Below are positions 41,799-50,484 of a stretch of DNA of 64,000 nucleotides, one piece after another. Under the pieces are notes generated by a model that was given only the letters and a program-made list of their open reading frames with translations, made no database searches and was not told the DNA's origin. Source of the stretch: Pseudanabaena sp. FACHB-1998 (lineage in GTDB: Bacteria > Cyanobacteriota > Cyanobacteriia > Pseudanabaenales > Pseudanabaenaceae); contig NZ_JACJQA010000016.1 in NCBI RefSeq assembly GCF_014696355.1, positions 1 to 64,000 of the forward strand. The letters run 5' to 3'. The number at the start of each line of letters is the position of its first letter. Position 1 is the first letter of the stretch. A program made the position numbers and the translations under genes.

Positions 41799-42473
41799 TT
41801 AACCCTTAGGCACAGGGAGAATCAAAGCAGAAATATTTGAAGCCAAAAATGCAGCACCAATTCCGCAAATTACTAAACCAGCTGATTTAAGATTAGGCGA
41901 TACTTGCGAAAAATCACCCTTGAGGACTTTCTGACCAATAAAGAATGCAGCACTCGAAATCACTAACTGAATCGTGGTGAAGCCAACTAAATAAGCAACT
42001 AAAGCGGTAGTTTGTGCGCCAAAAATTGCTTCGCCGTAGGCGTAACCATGAAATAGCCCCGCTACTGCCGACAGCGCAACCATGACTAATAGGTTGGGGC
42101 TGTTCTTCATTGCCAACAAAACCCCAAATAGCAAAATCGAGCCTGAAACAATCAGTTCAACTACTGGTAGCGATACACCTAGCAAGTGAATTCCCGTACC
42201 GAGCATTGCCGACAAAACGAAGGATAGGGGAATGAAAATGCCTTGGGGCTTAATCGCGGCAAATAAACCAACAGTAACGATAAAGGCAAGGTGATCAACG
42301 CCGATTACAGGGTGCGCCAAACCTGATAGGAAACCTTCAAAAAAGTTGCTGGGCATTCCGCCACCCATTGCGTGGTGTGCTGATGCGGGGCTGGCAAATA
42401 ACAAAAAACTAAAAGCAAAGGCGATCGCTAATGCTTTAGATTGAACTGAGGCAAAAATTTTAGATAAATTCAT
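41799..42473 (-). CDS. hupE: HupE/UreJ family cobalt/nickel permease
   Basis: Metal permease of 224 residues with a signal-peptide-like N-terminus (ALAIAFAFSFLLFASPASA, near 15-33) and a conserved HHAMGGG and FLSGLAHPVIGVDHLAFIV motif (about 49-67), which contains the His residues that bind cobalt or nickel. About six hydrophobic helices follow. HupE proteins import nickel for hydrogenase or cobalt for B12. The cobalamin riboswitch upstream and cobW downstream favour cobalt. Confidence 0.93.
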   Translation of the reverse strand: MNLSKIFASVQSKALAIAFAFSFLLFASPASAHHAMGGGMPSNFFEGFLSGLAHPVIGVDHLAFIVTVGLFAAIKPQGIFIPLSFVLSAMLGTGIHLLGVSLPVVELIVSGSILLFGVLLAMKNSPNLLVMVALSAVAGLFHGYAYGEAIFGAQTTALVAYLVGFTTIQLVISSAAFFIGQKVLKGDFSQVSPNLKSAGLVICGIGAAFLASNISALILPVPKG

Positions 42474-42506
42474 ACTCTGTAACTCGCAGATATGGACAAA
42501 TTAAAC

Positions 42507-42714
42507 TAGTTCTAGCGGGCATCCTGACTTTAAGCACTTAAGTTTAGTTTTTTTTAAAGGCTCTAACAGTTGCGGTACAGCGTTGGACTTTCACCAAACT
42601 TTCCCCATTTGCAATTTTGTATCTTTGAAAAAAATTTTGAGCTAAAAAACTCAGAATCAAGTCATAGAGACACTTACATTTGTTAACGGCTGTTCCCCGT
42701 TAAAACTAGAACAG
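42507..42714 (-). ncRNA. Cobalamin (B12) riboswitch upstream of hupE
   Basis: On the minus strand the order is: an outer stem GTTCTAG/CTAGAAC (P1), GGGGAA, then GGTGAAAGTCC, the conserved core CGCTGTACCGCAACTGT, and the B12-box-like AAGTCAGGATGCCCGC (42515-42530 on the plus strand). All main conserved blocks of the adenosylcobalamin riboswitch class are present in the right order. It ends 34 bp before the hupE start, so it probably represses hupE when B12 is ample, by hiding the ribosome site or by termination. Confidence 0.9.
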
Positions 42715-42780
42715 TCTTTGACTTTACAATAATTTGACTGCCTTGAGAAAAAATACTTAATAGATTTACAAATTGTGCCG

Positions 42781-44001
42781 ATGACCAGTGAAAAATGGCT
42801 AAAGATTATTGGTATTGGTGAAGATGGTTTAGTGGGGCTAAGCTTAGCCGCCCGATCGCTAATTGATCATGCTGAAATATTAGTAGGCGGCGATCGCCAT
42901 TTAGCGATGTTGCCCGAATTGCTAGAAGATCAGCGATCGCGCATAGTTTGGGCATCGCCCATTGAGTCAACTATTCAACAAATTATTAATTTGCGCGGTA
43001 ACCCAGTATGTGTCCTAGCCAGTGGTGATCCGCTTTGGTTTGGGATTGGCACAACTTTATTAAAAAGAATTCCCATTGAAGAGATATCAATTATTCCTTC
43101 ACCTTCTACTTTTAGCTTAATTTGTGCTCGGTTAGGTTGGTCATTAAACGAAGTGGAAACCTTGAGTTTATGCGGTCGTCCCGCTTCGATTTTACAATCT
43201 TATATTTATCCAAACGCTAAACTTCTGATTCTAAGCGCAGGAGAAGAAACGCCTCAGATTGTGGCAAAGATTTTGTGCGATCGCCATTTCAGCAATAGCA
43301 AAATTACTGTTTTAGAACATCTTAATGGAACTAAAGAACGCATTATTTCTGCTGTTGCCAATCAATATCAAAACTTTCCTGAATTTGCGGATCTTAACGC
43401 GATCGCTGTGGAATGTATTCCCAATCCTGAAGCCAAAATTTTATCGCGGATGGTAGGTCTGCCCGATGATGCTTTTTGCCATGATGGACAATTAACTAAG
43501 CGCGAGGTTAGAGCGATTACCCTATCAGCCCTTGCCCCCAATGCTGGCGAATTACTTTGGGATGTCGGGGCTGGTTGCGGCTCGATTGGCATTGAATGGA
43601 TGCGAAGTCATCCCCGTTGCCAAGCGATCGCCATCGAAAAGTCCCGCACCCATTTCATCGCTGAAAATGCGATCGCCCTTGGTACTCCGAACCTCAGAAT
43701 TATCGAAGGCAAAGCTCCTGAAGGTCTGCAAGGTTTACCCACACCTGACGCGATTTTTATCGGTGGTGGTGCGACTGTCCTAGATTTGTTCGAGACTTGC
43801 TGGGAAAATTTGCGATCGCAGGGGCGTTTAGTTGCCAATGTAGTCACCCTTGAGGGCGAGCAGAAATTATTTCAATGGCAGCAAAAATATGGCGGTACGC
43901 TTACGCAAATTTCGATTAGTCGTGCTGAAGCGATCGGTTCTTTTCTCGGCTGGAAACCGATGCGTCCTGTCACGCAATGGCAAGTAATAAAACCATTTTA
44001 A
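42781..44001 (+). CDS. cobL: Precorrin-6Y C5,15-methyltransferase, decarboxylating (CbiE-CbiT fusion)
   Basis: A fused enzyme of 407 residues. The N-terminal CbiE half (1-200) has KIIGIGEDGLVGLS, ASGDPLWFGIGTTL and SSIIPSPSTFSLICARLGW-type wording (in ISIIPSPSTFSL). The C-terminal CbiT half (about 225-405) is a class I methyltransferase with LLWDVGAGCGSIGIEWMR (SAM loop) and PDAIFIGGGAT. It methylates C5 and C15 and removes the acetate side-chain carboxyl. I use ATG 42781; a GTG two codons upstream is possible. It is divergent from hupE and outside the riboswitch transcript. Confidence 0.92.
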   Translation: MTSEKWLKIIGIGEDGLVGLSLAARSLIDHAEILVGGDRHLAMLPELLEDQRSRIVWASPIESTIQQIINLRGNPVCVLASGDPLWFGIGTTLLKRIPIEEISIIPSPSTFSLICARLGWSLNEVETLSLCGRPASILQSYIYPNAKLLILSAGEETPQIVAKILCDRHFSNSKITVLEHLNGTKERIISAVANQYQNFPEFADLNAIAVECIPNPEAKILSRMVGLPDDAFCHDGQLTKREVRAITLSALAPNAGELLWDVGAGCGSIGIEWMRSHPRCQAIAIEKSRTHFIAENAIALGTPNLRIIEGKAPEGLQGLPTPDAIFIGGGATVLDLFETCWENLRSQGRLVANVVTLEGEQKLFQWQQKYGGTLTQISISRAEAIGSFLGWKPMRPVTQWQVIKPF

Positions 44002-44028
44002 AAGTGTTGATTCGCAACACTTTTAAAA
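43996..44028 (+). terminator. Hairpin that includes the cobL stop codon
   Basis: TTTTAAAAGTGTTG and CAACACTTTTAAAA around ATTCG. The TAA of cobL (43999-44001) is inside the left arm, and the right arm ends in an A-run rather than a T-run on the sense strand. Confidence 0.6.
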
Positions 44029-44040
44029 AAATTCTGGTAA

Positions 44041-44089
44041 TAAAAGCATTTTGAGAATGTTGCAAAGCAACATTCTCAAAATGCTTTTA
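44041..44089. terminator. Palindrome that includes the cobK stop codon
   Basis: Perfect 23-base arms (TAAAAGCATTTTGAGAATGT and TGC, with complement) around AAA. The right arm contains the cobK stop (44076-44078) and the preceding codons to 44089. Confidence 0.7.
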
Positions 44090-44843
44090 GTCGGGAGTTT
44101 AACCAAGCGATCGCCTCTTCAATACTTGTTACCTTTTCGCCTTCAGGCATCGCAGGACGTTGCACCATCACAATGGGAATTCCTAATTCCCTTGCGGCGA
44201 TAATCTTGGCATAGGTAGCAGCACCACCGCTATTTTTACTAACGATCGCTTCAATTTGATATTCACCCAATAATTCTCGTTCCTGCTCTAAATTAAAAGG
44301 TCCGCGATCTAGCAATACCTTGCTATTGGGAAGTTCGATGTCAGGTGGATCGATGGAGCGCATCAAATACCAAGTATCTGGATAGGTCTGCGATCGCTGC
44401 CAAAATGGCTCTAATTGTTGTCTTCCTGACGTAATAAATACCCGCTTTACCGATTCAGGAATTGCTTGAGCCGCAGCTTCTACAGTTTCCACTTCGATCC
44501 AATTATCGCCAGATTGTTTTTCCCATTGCGTACGAACGAGCATGAGGTGAGGGATTTGAGCAAGCTGAGAGGCGATCGCGCCATTATTCGTAATCTGTCC
44601 CGCGCAAGGATGAGTGACATCAATTAAAAAATCAATCGCGTTCTCTTTCAAATAATTAGCTAATCCCTCCGCACCACCAAATCCGCCAATCCGCACTTGT
44701 CCGACTAGAGCGGAAGGCTTTTTGGTGCGTCCTGCGAGGGAGCTAATTACTTCTATTTGAGGGATATTCGCTAGTTGAGCAGCAAGTTTTACCGCATCAC
44801 CAGTACCTCCTAAAATGAGGACTTTTTTAAGGATTTTTTTCAT
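44076..44843 (-). CDS. cobK: Precorrin-6A reductase
   Basis: NADPH-dependent reductase of cobalamin synthesis that converts precorrin-6A to precorrin-6Y (dihydro-precorrin-6). The 255-residue protein begins KKVLILGGTGDAVKLAAQL (about 5-23), then SSLAGRTKKPSALVGQVRIGGFGG, and LIDVTHPCAGQITNNGA near 76-92, all typical of CobK/CbiJ. YLMRSIDPPD and VSKNSGGAATYAKIIAARELG follow. The start is ATG 44843; the frame upstream needs a TTG. It is convergent with cobL. Confidence 0.92.
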   Translation of the reverse strand: MKKILKKVLILGGTGDAVKLAAQLANIPQIEVISSLAGRTKKPSALVGQVRIGGFGGAEGLANYLKENAIDFLIDVTHPCAGQITNNGAIASQLAQIPHLMLVRTQWEKQSGDNWIEVETVEAAAQAIPESVKRVFITSGRQQLEPFWQRSQTYPDTWYLMRSIDPPDIELPNSKVLLDRGPFNLEQERELLGEYQIEAIVSKNSGGAATYAKIIAARELGIPIVMVQRPAMPEGEKVTSIEEAIAWLNSRLKAF

Positions 44844-45052
44844 GATTGGGTTAAGTGGCGTTTCGCGCCGCCTAAATAATAGCAATCCCCCCTTTAGGGT
44901 GAAGATTATGGAGAACTATCAAGCTTAATATATGTTCACATTTTGATACGGCGTAGCGTAAAGCCTTAATAAAGCTTTACCGACTACACAAAGCTATATA
45001 AAGCAAAGCTTTTAGTTTTAAACATAATTAAAAGCAATCGAGGTAATTAAAT

Positions 45053-45409
45053 ATGACAGTTTTAGACCAATATTTTCAACTTTCGGATCGCGCCAGTGAC
45101 GATGAAAAAGCATTTAACCAATTAGTAGAGTTATTTGCCGAACAAGCCGAAGTTCAACCTGCGGGGGCGCGGAAAGTCATAGGTAGAGAGGCGATCGCTA
45201 AGCTATATCGGCAATTCTTTCAATCTTATTCGGGGATGCAACGTGTCTGGACGACCAGAAAGACGGAAAATGGACTAGAAGCTATTTGGGCGATCGCAGG
45301 CAAGCGCGATAGTGGCGAACTATTTGCGATGCAAGGCAGACATATTGCCGAAGTTGATGCCCAAGGCAAAATCTACGCCTTAGAAGTTCATGTCTCCAAA
45401 GCTAACTAA
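45053..45409 (+). CDS. NTF2-like / SnoaL-like protein
   Basis: The 118-residue protein resembles the NTF2-like superfamily: an N-terminal helix (LDQYFQLSDRASDDEKAFNQLVELF, in parts), VIGREAIAKLYRQFFQS and a beta-rich C-terminus ending YALEVHVSKAN. Such proteins may be small isomerases or binding modules. No catalytic motif can be named. Its last 20 bp overlap the start of folC in a different frame, so the two are probably cotranscribed. Confidence 0.75.
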   Translation: MTVLDQYFQLSDRASDDEKAFNQLVELFAEQAEVQPAGARKVIGREAIAKLYRQFFQSYSGMQRVWTTRKTENGLEAIWAIAGKRDSGELFAMQGRHIAEVDAQGKIYALEVHVSKAN

Positions 45410-46712
45410 TCTAAATCCTGAAGAATTTCTCGAAAGTTTCGATAAATTTGGCATTCACTTAGGTCTAGAGAGAATTCAACAATTACTTAAATCTCTTGGA
45501 TCGCCACACCAAAAAATTCCCGTGATTCATGTTGCTGGCACAAATGGAAAAGGTTCCGTTTGTGCTTTTTTGCTGTCAATTTTGCAGGAAGCAGGTTATC
45601 GAGTTGGGCGCTACACCTCTCCTCATTTACTAGATTGGCGCGAGCGCATTACCATCAATGGTCAATGGATTAGTGCGGAAGATTTACAGACGGCTTTGCA
45701 TCAAGTTCAATTAGCAATTGATGCAGAATTTCCGCCAACCCAATTTGAGGTGATTACGGCGGCGATGTGGTGGCATTTTGCCCAGCAGAAATCTCAACAA
45801 AATTTGGATATTGCCATTATCGAAACGGGGCTAGGTGGTCGATTGGATGCTACGAATGTATGCGATCGCCCGTTAGTTTCCGTAATTACGTCCCTTGGGT
45901 TGGATCATTGTCAGCAATTAGGCAACACTCTGGGCGCGATCGCCTCAGAAAAAGCGGGCATCATTAAACCCCAATGTCCCGTAGTAATTGCCCATCACGA
46001 TCGCGCGGGCTATGATGAAGCGATCGCCGCCCTACAAACCAAAATTCACGAAACCCTCGCACCTATCGCTTGGGTAAAGCCTGCGAAGCGCTCAGATGAT
46101 GGCTATGGCGCAGTTTGGCAAGATCTGCACTATTCTCTACCCTTACTCGGCAATCACCAACTCATGAATTCCGCGATCGCGATCGCCACTATCCAAGTTT
46201 TGCAAAATCAAGGTTGGCTAGTAACTAACAAAGCAATTCGTCAAGGGATGGCAAATACACAGTGGGCAGGAAGATTACAGTGGCTGGAATTTGAGATAGA
46301 TGGCAAGCTCCATAAAATCCTAATTGATGGAGCGCATAATGTCGCTGCGGCGGAATATCTAAGACAATTTGTCGATGAAAACTTTCCTGATCATCGTAAA
46401 CATTGGATCGTTGGTATCTTAAATACTAAAGATCAAGCGGGAATCCTGAAGGCGCTTTTACACCCAGATGATTTATTGTTTTCCGTCCCAGTTCCTAACC
46501 CTGCCACCACTGCGCCTCAAGAATTAGTCGCGATCGCCAAATCTATTCTTCCTATTTCTGCTTTTGTTAATTCAAGTTTAGATCAAGGAGTAGAAGCTGC
46601 CTTTAAAGATAGGCAATTACCCGATCAAATTCCTAATATGGTGATTCTTTGTGGTTCTTTGTATTTAGTCGGAGAATTTTTTCAAAAATATCGCGATCGC
46701 TTCCAATATTAA
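45390..46712 (+). CDS. folC: Dihydrofolate synthase / folylpolyglutamate synthase
   Basis: ATP-dependent Mur-ligase-like enzyme that adds glutamate to dihydropteroate and folates. ATP loop VAGTNGKGSV (48-57), TSPHLLDWRERI (75-86), the ligase block IIETGLGGRLDATN (about 144-157) and SLGLDHCQQLG (169-179) are seen. The C-terminal domain has LIDGAHNVAAAEYL. The 440-residue length is normal. It begins inside the preceding NTF2-like gene (20-bp overlap) and ends in a palindrome shared with the convergent kinase gene. Confidence 0.94.
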   Translation: MSPKLTNLNPEEFLESFDKFGIHLGLERIQQLLKSLGSPHQKIPVIHVAGTNGKGSVCAFLLSILQEAGYRVGRYTSPHLLDWRERITINGQWISAEDLQTALHQVQLAIDAEFPPTQFEVITAAMWWHFAQQKSQQNLDIAIIETGLGGRLDATNVCDRPLVSVITSLGLDHCQQLGNTLGAIASEKAGIIKPQCPVVIAHHDRAGYDEAIAALQTKIHETLAPIAWVKPAKRSDDGYGAVWQDLHYSLPLLGNHQLMNSAIAIATIQVLQNQGWLVTNKAIRQGMANTQWAGRLQWLEFEIDGKLHKILIDGAHNVAAAEYLRQFVDENFPDHRKHWIVGILNTKDQAGILKALLHPDDLLFSVPVPNPATTAPQELVAIAKSILPISAFVNSSLDQGVEAAFKDRQLPDQIPNMVILCGSLYLVGEFFQKYRDRFQY

Positions 46713-46752
46713 AAGATAAATCTCTGCTTTGCACAGCTTTATCTTTTAATAT
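46706..46752. terminator. Palindrome containing both stop codons of a convergent pair
   Basis: Perfect outer arms ATATTAAAAGATAAA (46706-46720) and its complement (46738-46752) enclose a shorter inner CTGCTTTGCACAG part. The TAA of folC (46710-46712) and of the kinase gene (46746-46748) lie at mirrored positions, so both proteins end Tyr-stop. Confidence 0.8.
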
Positions 46753-49661
46753 CTTTCCCTAAAGAAATCGACTAATTTATCATATTCAATTTCTAATTGC
46801 TTAATCATAGTTTCCAGAATCTGCATTCGATTAACATAATTTTCGGATTTACAGAAATGTTGAATTTCCTTGCAAATTGCGACTAATCTATCCGCACCTA
46901 AGGTTCCACATCCACCTCTCAATGAATGATTTTCAAATCTAATTTTGGCGATATCTAATTGATACAAAGATGTCAACATTTGCGTGATAGATTTTCTGGA
47001 TTCCTGTAAATAAGATCTAATAATAACCAATAAATTAGACTCGCCTATACATTGTTCTATAGCATTTAGAGTAGAAATATTAATAACTTCTAATCCCGAC
47101 AAATATACTTCGGGTGGTAATGAGTAATCAAAAGAATCCTCAGATAAGTCATCACTCATTTGAGGATTTAAAGAACTTATGGTTGTTTCTATAGTTGATA
47201 TATTACTTGATGAATTATTTTCAGATACCGCTGAAAGTAATTGTTGAGTAAATCGATCTTCTTGGGATAATTTCTTTAAATTATTGAGTAAGTCTTCAAT
47301 TTTTAAAGGCTTGGTGAGATAGTCATTCATCCCTGCGGCTAGAGCCTCCTCACGAGATTCGCGAAAAGCATTAGCAGACAAACCAATAATCCAAGGATTG
47401 CGATCCGAAAACTTACGAATTCGTCGGCAAGCCGTGAGTCCGTCCATCATTGGCATTTGAATATCCATAAAAATCAAATCATAGGATTGTCTAGTTACGG
47501 CTGCTACCGCATCTATACCATTACTAACGGCTTCTCCCTTGTAACCTAGCTTTTCTAACATTAATAAAATAATTTGTTGATTGACGATATTATCTTCAAC
47601 TATCAAGATTTTTAATGGATAAGAAAATGCAAAATCATTATCAAATTGAGATTTATCTGGCTTTTCGATTCCCACTAACTCTTGACTAGATGAATTATTT
47701 GTCAAACTTGTTAGTACTTTATATAGCTTCGATGGGGTAACTGGCTTGGTTAAATAGCCTGCAAAATATCCTTTAAAGTATCCAACAAAATTTTGATCAT
47801 CCGCAATATCACCATCAGCTACAGAAATCAACAAAACAATTAGTAAATCAGGAAATATCTCTTTAATATTTCTGACTAAATCTTTTTCTTGAACGGATTT
47901 TAAATGATAATCAATTAACACTATATCAAAATCCTTGATTTCCAAATATTGCAGCCCTTCTAATTCTGAATAGGCAGACTGGACTTGCATTCCCCATGCT
48001 TGCCCATAGGTTTGAATCATTTTCTGCACAAGGCAGTTGCTATTAATTACGAGAATGCTTTTATCCGCTAGTTCGGGGTTGATGGCTATAGGAGGAATAG
48101 CGATCGCCTTAGCCTGAATCGTAAAACTAAAAGTACTACCTTTGCCCGCTTCGCTGACCACATCAATATCGCCACCCATCAGGTTGCAAAGCTGCTTGCT
48201 GATGGCTAAACCTAGACCAGTCCCACCATATTGACGGGTGATCGAGCTATCAGCTTGACTAAAAGACTTAAATAATCGACCAATTGATTCAGGCACAATT
48301 CCAATGCCCGTATCCTTTACTTGAAATGTTAATTGGCATAAATTTTGCTCAGGATCAACGATCGCCGAACTAACAGTAATATCAATTTGTCCATACTCGG
48401 TAAACTTAATCGCATTACCAATCAGATTTACTAAAATTTGCCTTAAACAAGTTGAGTCCCCAATAATTTGCGGCGGTACATCTAAATCGATTAAGAGGGA
48501 TAATTCTAGATTTTTCTCTACCGTTCCCGATGACATCAAGTCCAGAATTTCTTCAATGCAATGATATAAATCAAAAGCTTTCTCTTCTATTTCTACACTT
48601 CCCGCTTCTATTTGCGAAAAATCAAGAATTTTATTGATTACAGACAGCAGGACTTCTCCACCTTGGCGAATGATGGAAACAATCTGTTTTTGCTGATTTG
48701 AGAGAATGGTATTACTTAAGATTTCAGTCATTCCAATGACTGCATTCATGGGAGTGCGAATTTCATGACTCATCGCTGCGAGAAATTCACTTTTCGCTTT
48801 ATTAGAGGCTTCTGCAACTTTGGCATTTGCCAACTTTGCTTCATTAAGTCTATGTTCAGTAATATTTTCAACACTGACAACAAAATGGAGTGGATTGTTA
48901 TTAATGTCTCGGACTAAACCTACTCGACTTATAGCATCGATCGCCTGACCATTTTTATGCAGATATTGCTTTTCTACTAGAGTATTGGATATTTCCCCCG
49001 AGATTAATTTATTTAAGCTTGCAATGGTTAATTCGATATAGTCAGGATGAGTTATATCAACAGCATTCATTTGTAATAATTCCTCCACCGAATAGCCATA
49101 GATCTTGCTTAGGGATTGATTAACAGTTAAAAACTGTCCCGTTAAGCTAAGAGTTGCCATACCAATGGGAGCATTATCAAAAATTGCCTGATATTTGCTT
49201 TCACTCTGTTGTAAATTACACACCAAAGTCAGTCTTTCGACTAGGTTATAAATACTTTGGCGTAAAAAAACAGCACTAACATTTTTGTTTAAATAGTCTG
49301 AAACCCCTAGTTTAATCGCCTCTGTAGCCAGAATTTCATCTTCATCACTAGCTAAAACAATTACAGGCAACCTGCGATTATTTGATTCTTTTTGAATACT
49401 TTCTAAAACTTTTATGCCGTAGTTATGAGGCAAATTGATATCAATTATTAAGACATCAGGACTTTGCGATCGCCATAAATTAAGGGCTTCTTCTCCGTTG
49501 TCAGCCTCTAAAATCTGATATCTATTACGATTTTCTTCCCCTATATAACCACAATGAATAGCGCGAATACTCGCGCTTTCTTCCACAATTAGAATTTTGA
49601 TAGGCAAATTAACCTCACACAAGTTATGAGGGGAAATTACGGGTTCTGAATAATTAAACAT
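46746..49661 (-). CDS. Hybrid histidine kinase with three receiver domains and Hpt
   Basis: A 971-residue cytosolic phosphorelay protein. Domain order: receiver 1 (about 20-138, IKILIVEESAS), PAS (about 155-270, SKYQAIFDNAPIGMATLS), HisKA with phospho-His near 299 (AAMSHEIRTPMNAV), HATPase (about 400-520; GGTGLGLAISKQLCNLMGG), receiver 2 (about 534-650; Asp near 581, atypical first motif), receiver 3 (about 685-800; FMDIQMPMMDG, Asp near 732) and Hpt (about 860-960; ENHSLRGGCGTLGA, His near 911). All phosphorelay steps may occur in one chain. No membrane segment is seen, so the signal may enter via the PAS domain. The target is unknown. Confidence 0.9.
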   Translation of the reverse strand: MFNYSEPVISPHNLCEVNLPIKILIVEESASIRAIHCGYIGEENRNRYQILEADNGEEALNLWRSQSPDVLIIDINLPHNYGIKVLESIQKESNNRRLPVIVLASDEDEILATEAIKLGVSDYLNKNVSAVFLRQSIYNLVERLTLVCNLQQSESKYQAIFDNAPIGMATLSLTGQFLTVNQSLSKIYGYSVEELLQMNAVDITHPDYIELTIASLNKLISGEISNTLVEKQYLHKNGQAIDAISRVGLVRDINNNPLHFVVSVENITEHRLNEAKLANAKVAEASNKAKSEFLAAMSHEIRTPMNAVIGMTEILSNTILSNQQKQIVSIIRQGGEVLLSVINKILDFSQIEAGSVEIEEKAFDLYHCIEEILDLMSSGTVEKNLELSLLIDLDVPPQIIGDSTCLRQILVNLIGNAIKFTEYGQIDITVSSAIVDPEQNLCQLTFQVKDTGIGIVPESIGRLFKSFSQADSSITRQYGGTGLGLAISKQLCNLMGGDIDVVSEAGKGSTFSFTIQAKAIAIPPIAINPELADKSILVINSNCLVQKMIQTYGQAWGMQVQSAYSELEGLQYLEIKDFDIVLIDYHLKSVQEKDLVRNIKEIFPDLLIVLLISVADGDIADDQNFVGYFKGYFAGYLTKPVTPSKLYKVLTSLTNNSSSQELVGIEKPDKSQFDNDFAFSYPLKILIVEDNIVNQQIILLMLEKLGYKGEAVSNGIDAVAAVTRQSYDLIFMDIQMPMMDGLTACRRIRKFSDRNPWIIGLSANAFRESREEALAAGMNDYLTKPLKIEDLLNNLKKLSQEDRFTQQLLSAVSENNSSSNISTIETTISSLNPQMSDDLSEDSFDYSLPPEVYLSGLEVINISTLNAIEQCIGESNLLVIIRSYLQESRKSITQMLTSLYQLDIAKIRFENHSLRGGCGTLGADRLVAICKEIQHFCKSENYVNRMQILETMIKQLEIEYDKLVDFFRERY

Positions 49662-49911
49662 TAATTATTTAACAACGCCTTAACAATTCTTTATTAAAAT
49701 AATAATGGCATAATTTCAGCCTTTATTCAATCAGTATTAAGGATTAATTTATTAATTAAATACCTTAAAATATGAATAATGAAATATTACCCTTTTAAAG
49801 TCAATTAAGCTTGTATTTTGTCTGATTTTTAACCAATAAGAGACAATAACTAAAACCGCTAAAGTTTATATTAGTTGTGAACTTATTATCATTCTTTATA
49901 AACTAAATTTA

Positions 49912-50027
49912 TATAGCAAAGCAAGTTTTGCTTAGGACATAAAACCAAAAAAGCGAGTGGCGGCGCGAAGCGCCGCCACTCGCTTTTTTGGTTTTGGTTT
50001 GTACTACCTAACTCTTGCTTTGCTATA
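49912..50027. repeat. 116-bp TATAGCAA-ended element with perfect ends
   Basis: The ends TATAGCAAAGCAAG and CTTGCTTTGCTATA are exact 14-base inverted repeats. The core (about 49940-49996) is a palindrome of AAAACCAAAAAAGCGAGTGG plus GCGC around GAA. It shares flanks with the copy at 25994-26108 but has a different core (GAGTGGCGG versus GAGTTGCGG). Confidence 0.85.
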
Positions 50028-50044
50028 GCAATTTTTGATCAAAC

Positions 50045-50101
50045 AAATTAATAACTTTTAAAAAGTGTTGCTTTACAACACTTTTTAAAAGTTATTAATT
50101 T
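50045..50101. terminator. 26-base-arm AT-rich palindrome
   Basis: AAATTAATAACTTTTAAAAA followed by GTGTTG pairs exactly with its complement around CTTTA. It lies about 33 bp past the stop of the DUF3288 gene on the minus strand, whose transcript it may end. Confidence 0.65.
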
Positions 50102-50133
50102 GGATTTAAATGCAAAGCCCTATAAGTAAGACT

Positions 50134-50421
50134 TTAAGCCCAATCATCTTGCCCTTCATCTTGAACTAAATAAACCCTACCGATCGCATGAATCGCTCTA
50201 GTTTTAGCAAACAATTCTTCTTCAGAAAGCTGCCAATTAGCCACAATTTTAAGCAAATCAGACTGAATATCTCTTGCGCCGAGGAAACCTTTATAACGCA
50301 CAATTAAACGCCCTAGCTCCGCATATTCACGGTTACTAGGATTATTTTGAGTCAATAGTTCATTTACTATTTGGCGATCCTTCGTATATTGCGGATGTCT
50401 TTGATCTTTTATTTCTGCCAT
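50134..50421 (-). CDS. DUF3288 family protein
   Basis: Cyanobacteria-specific family of unknown role. The 95-residue protein begins with DQRHPQYTKDRQIVNELLTQ (6-25) and has ELGRLIVRYKGFLGARDIQSDL (in parts) and WQLSEEELFAKTRAIHA. It is small, soluble and predicted helical. It lies downstream of the membrane protein at 50485 on the same strand, but a perfect palindrome (50438-50474) separates the two, so cotranscription is uncertain. Confidence 0.87.
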   Translation of the reverse strand: MAEIKDQRHPQYTKDRQIVNELLTQNNPSNREYAELGRLIVRYKGFLGARDIQSDLLKIVANWQLSEEELFAKTRAIHAIGRVYLVQDEGQDDWA

Positions 50422-50437
50422 GACTTTCTATACAAAC

Positions 50438-50474
50438 AATTAAGGGTGCGCGGCAAAGCCGCGCACCCTTAATT
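50438..50474. terminator. Perfect palindrome between two minus-strand genes
   Basis: AATTAAGGGTGCGCGGC-AAA-GCCGCGCACCCTTAATT has 17-base perfect arms. It follows the stop of the gene at 50485 by 10 bp. Confidence 0.7.
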
Positions 50475-50484
50475 ATTTACTAAT

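Larger units (their letters stand above)
49662..50133. other. Repeat-bearing spacer upstream of the hybrid kinase
   Basis: The 472 bp hold a TATAGCAA-ended element (49912-50027) and a 26-base-arm palindrome (50045-50101). The first 240 bp are AT-rich, codon-free and likely to hold the promoter of the kinase gene. Confidence 0.6.
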
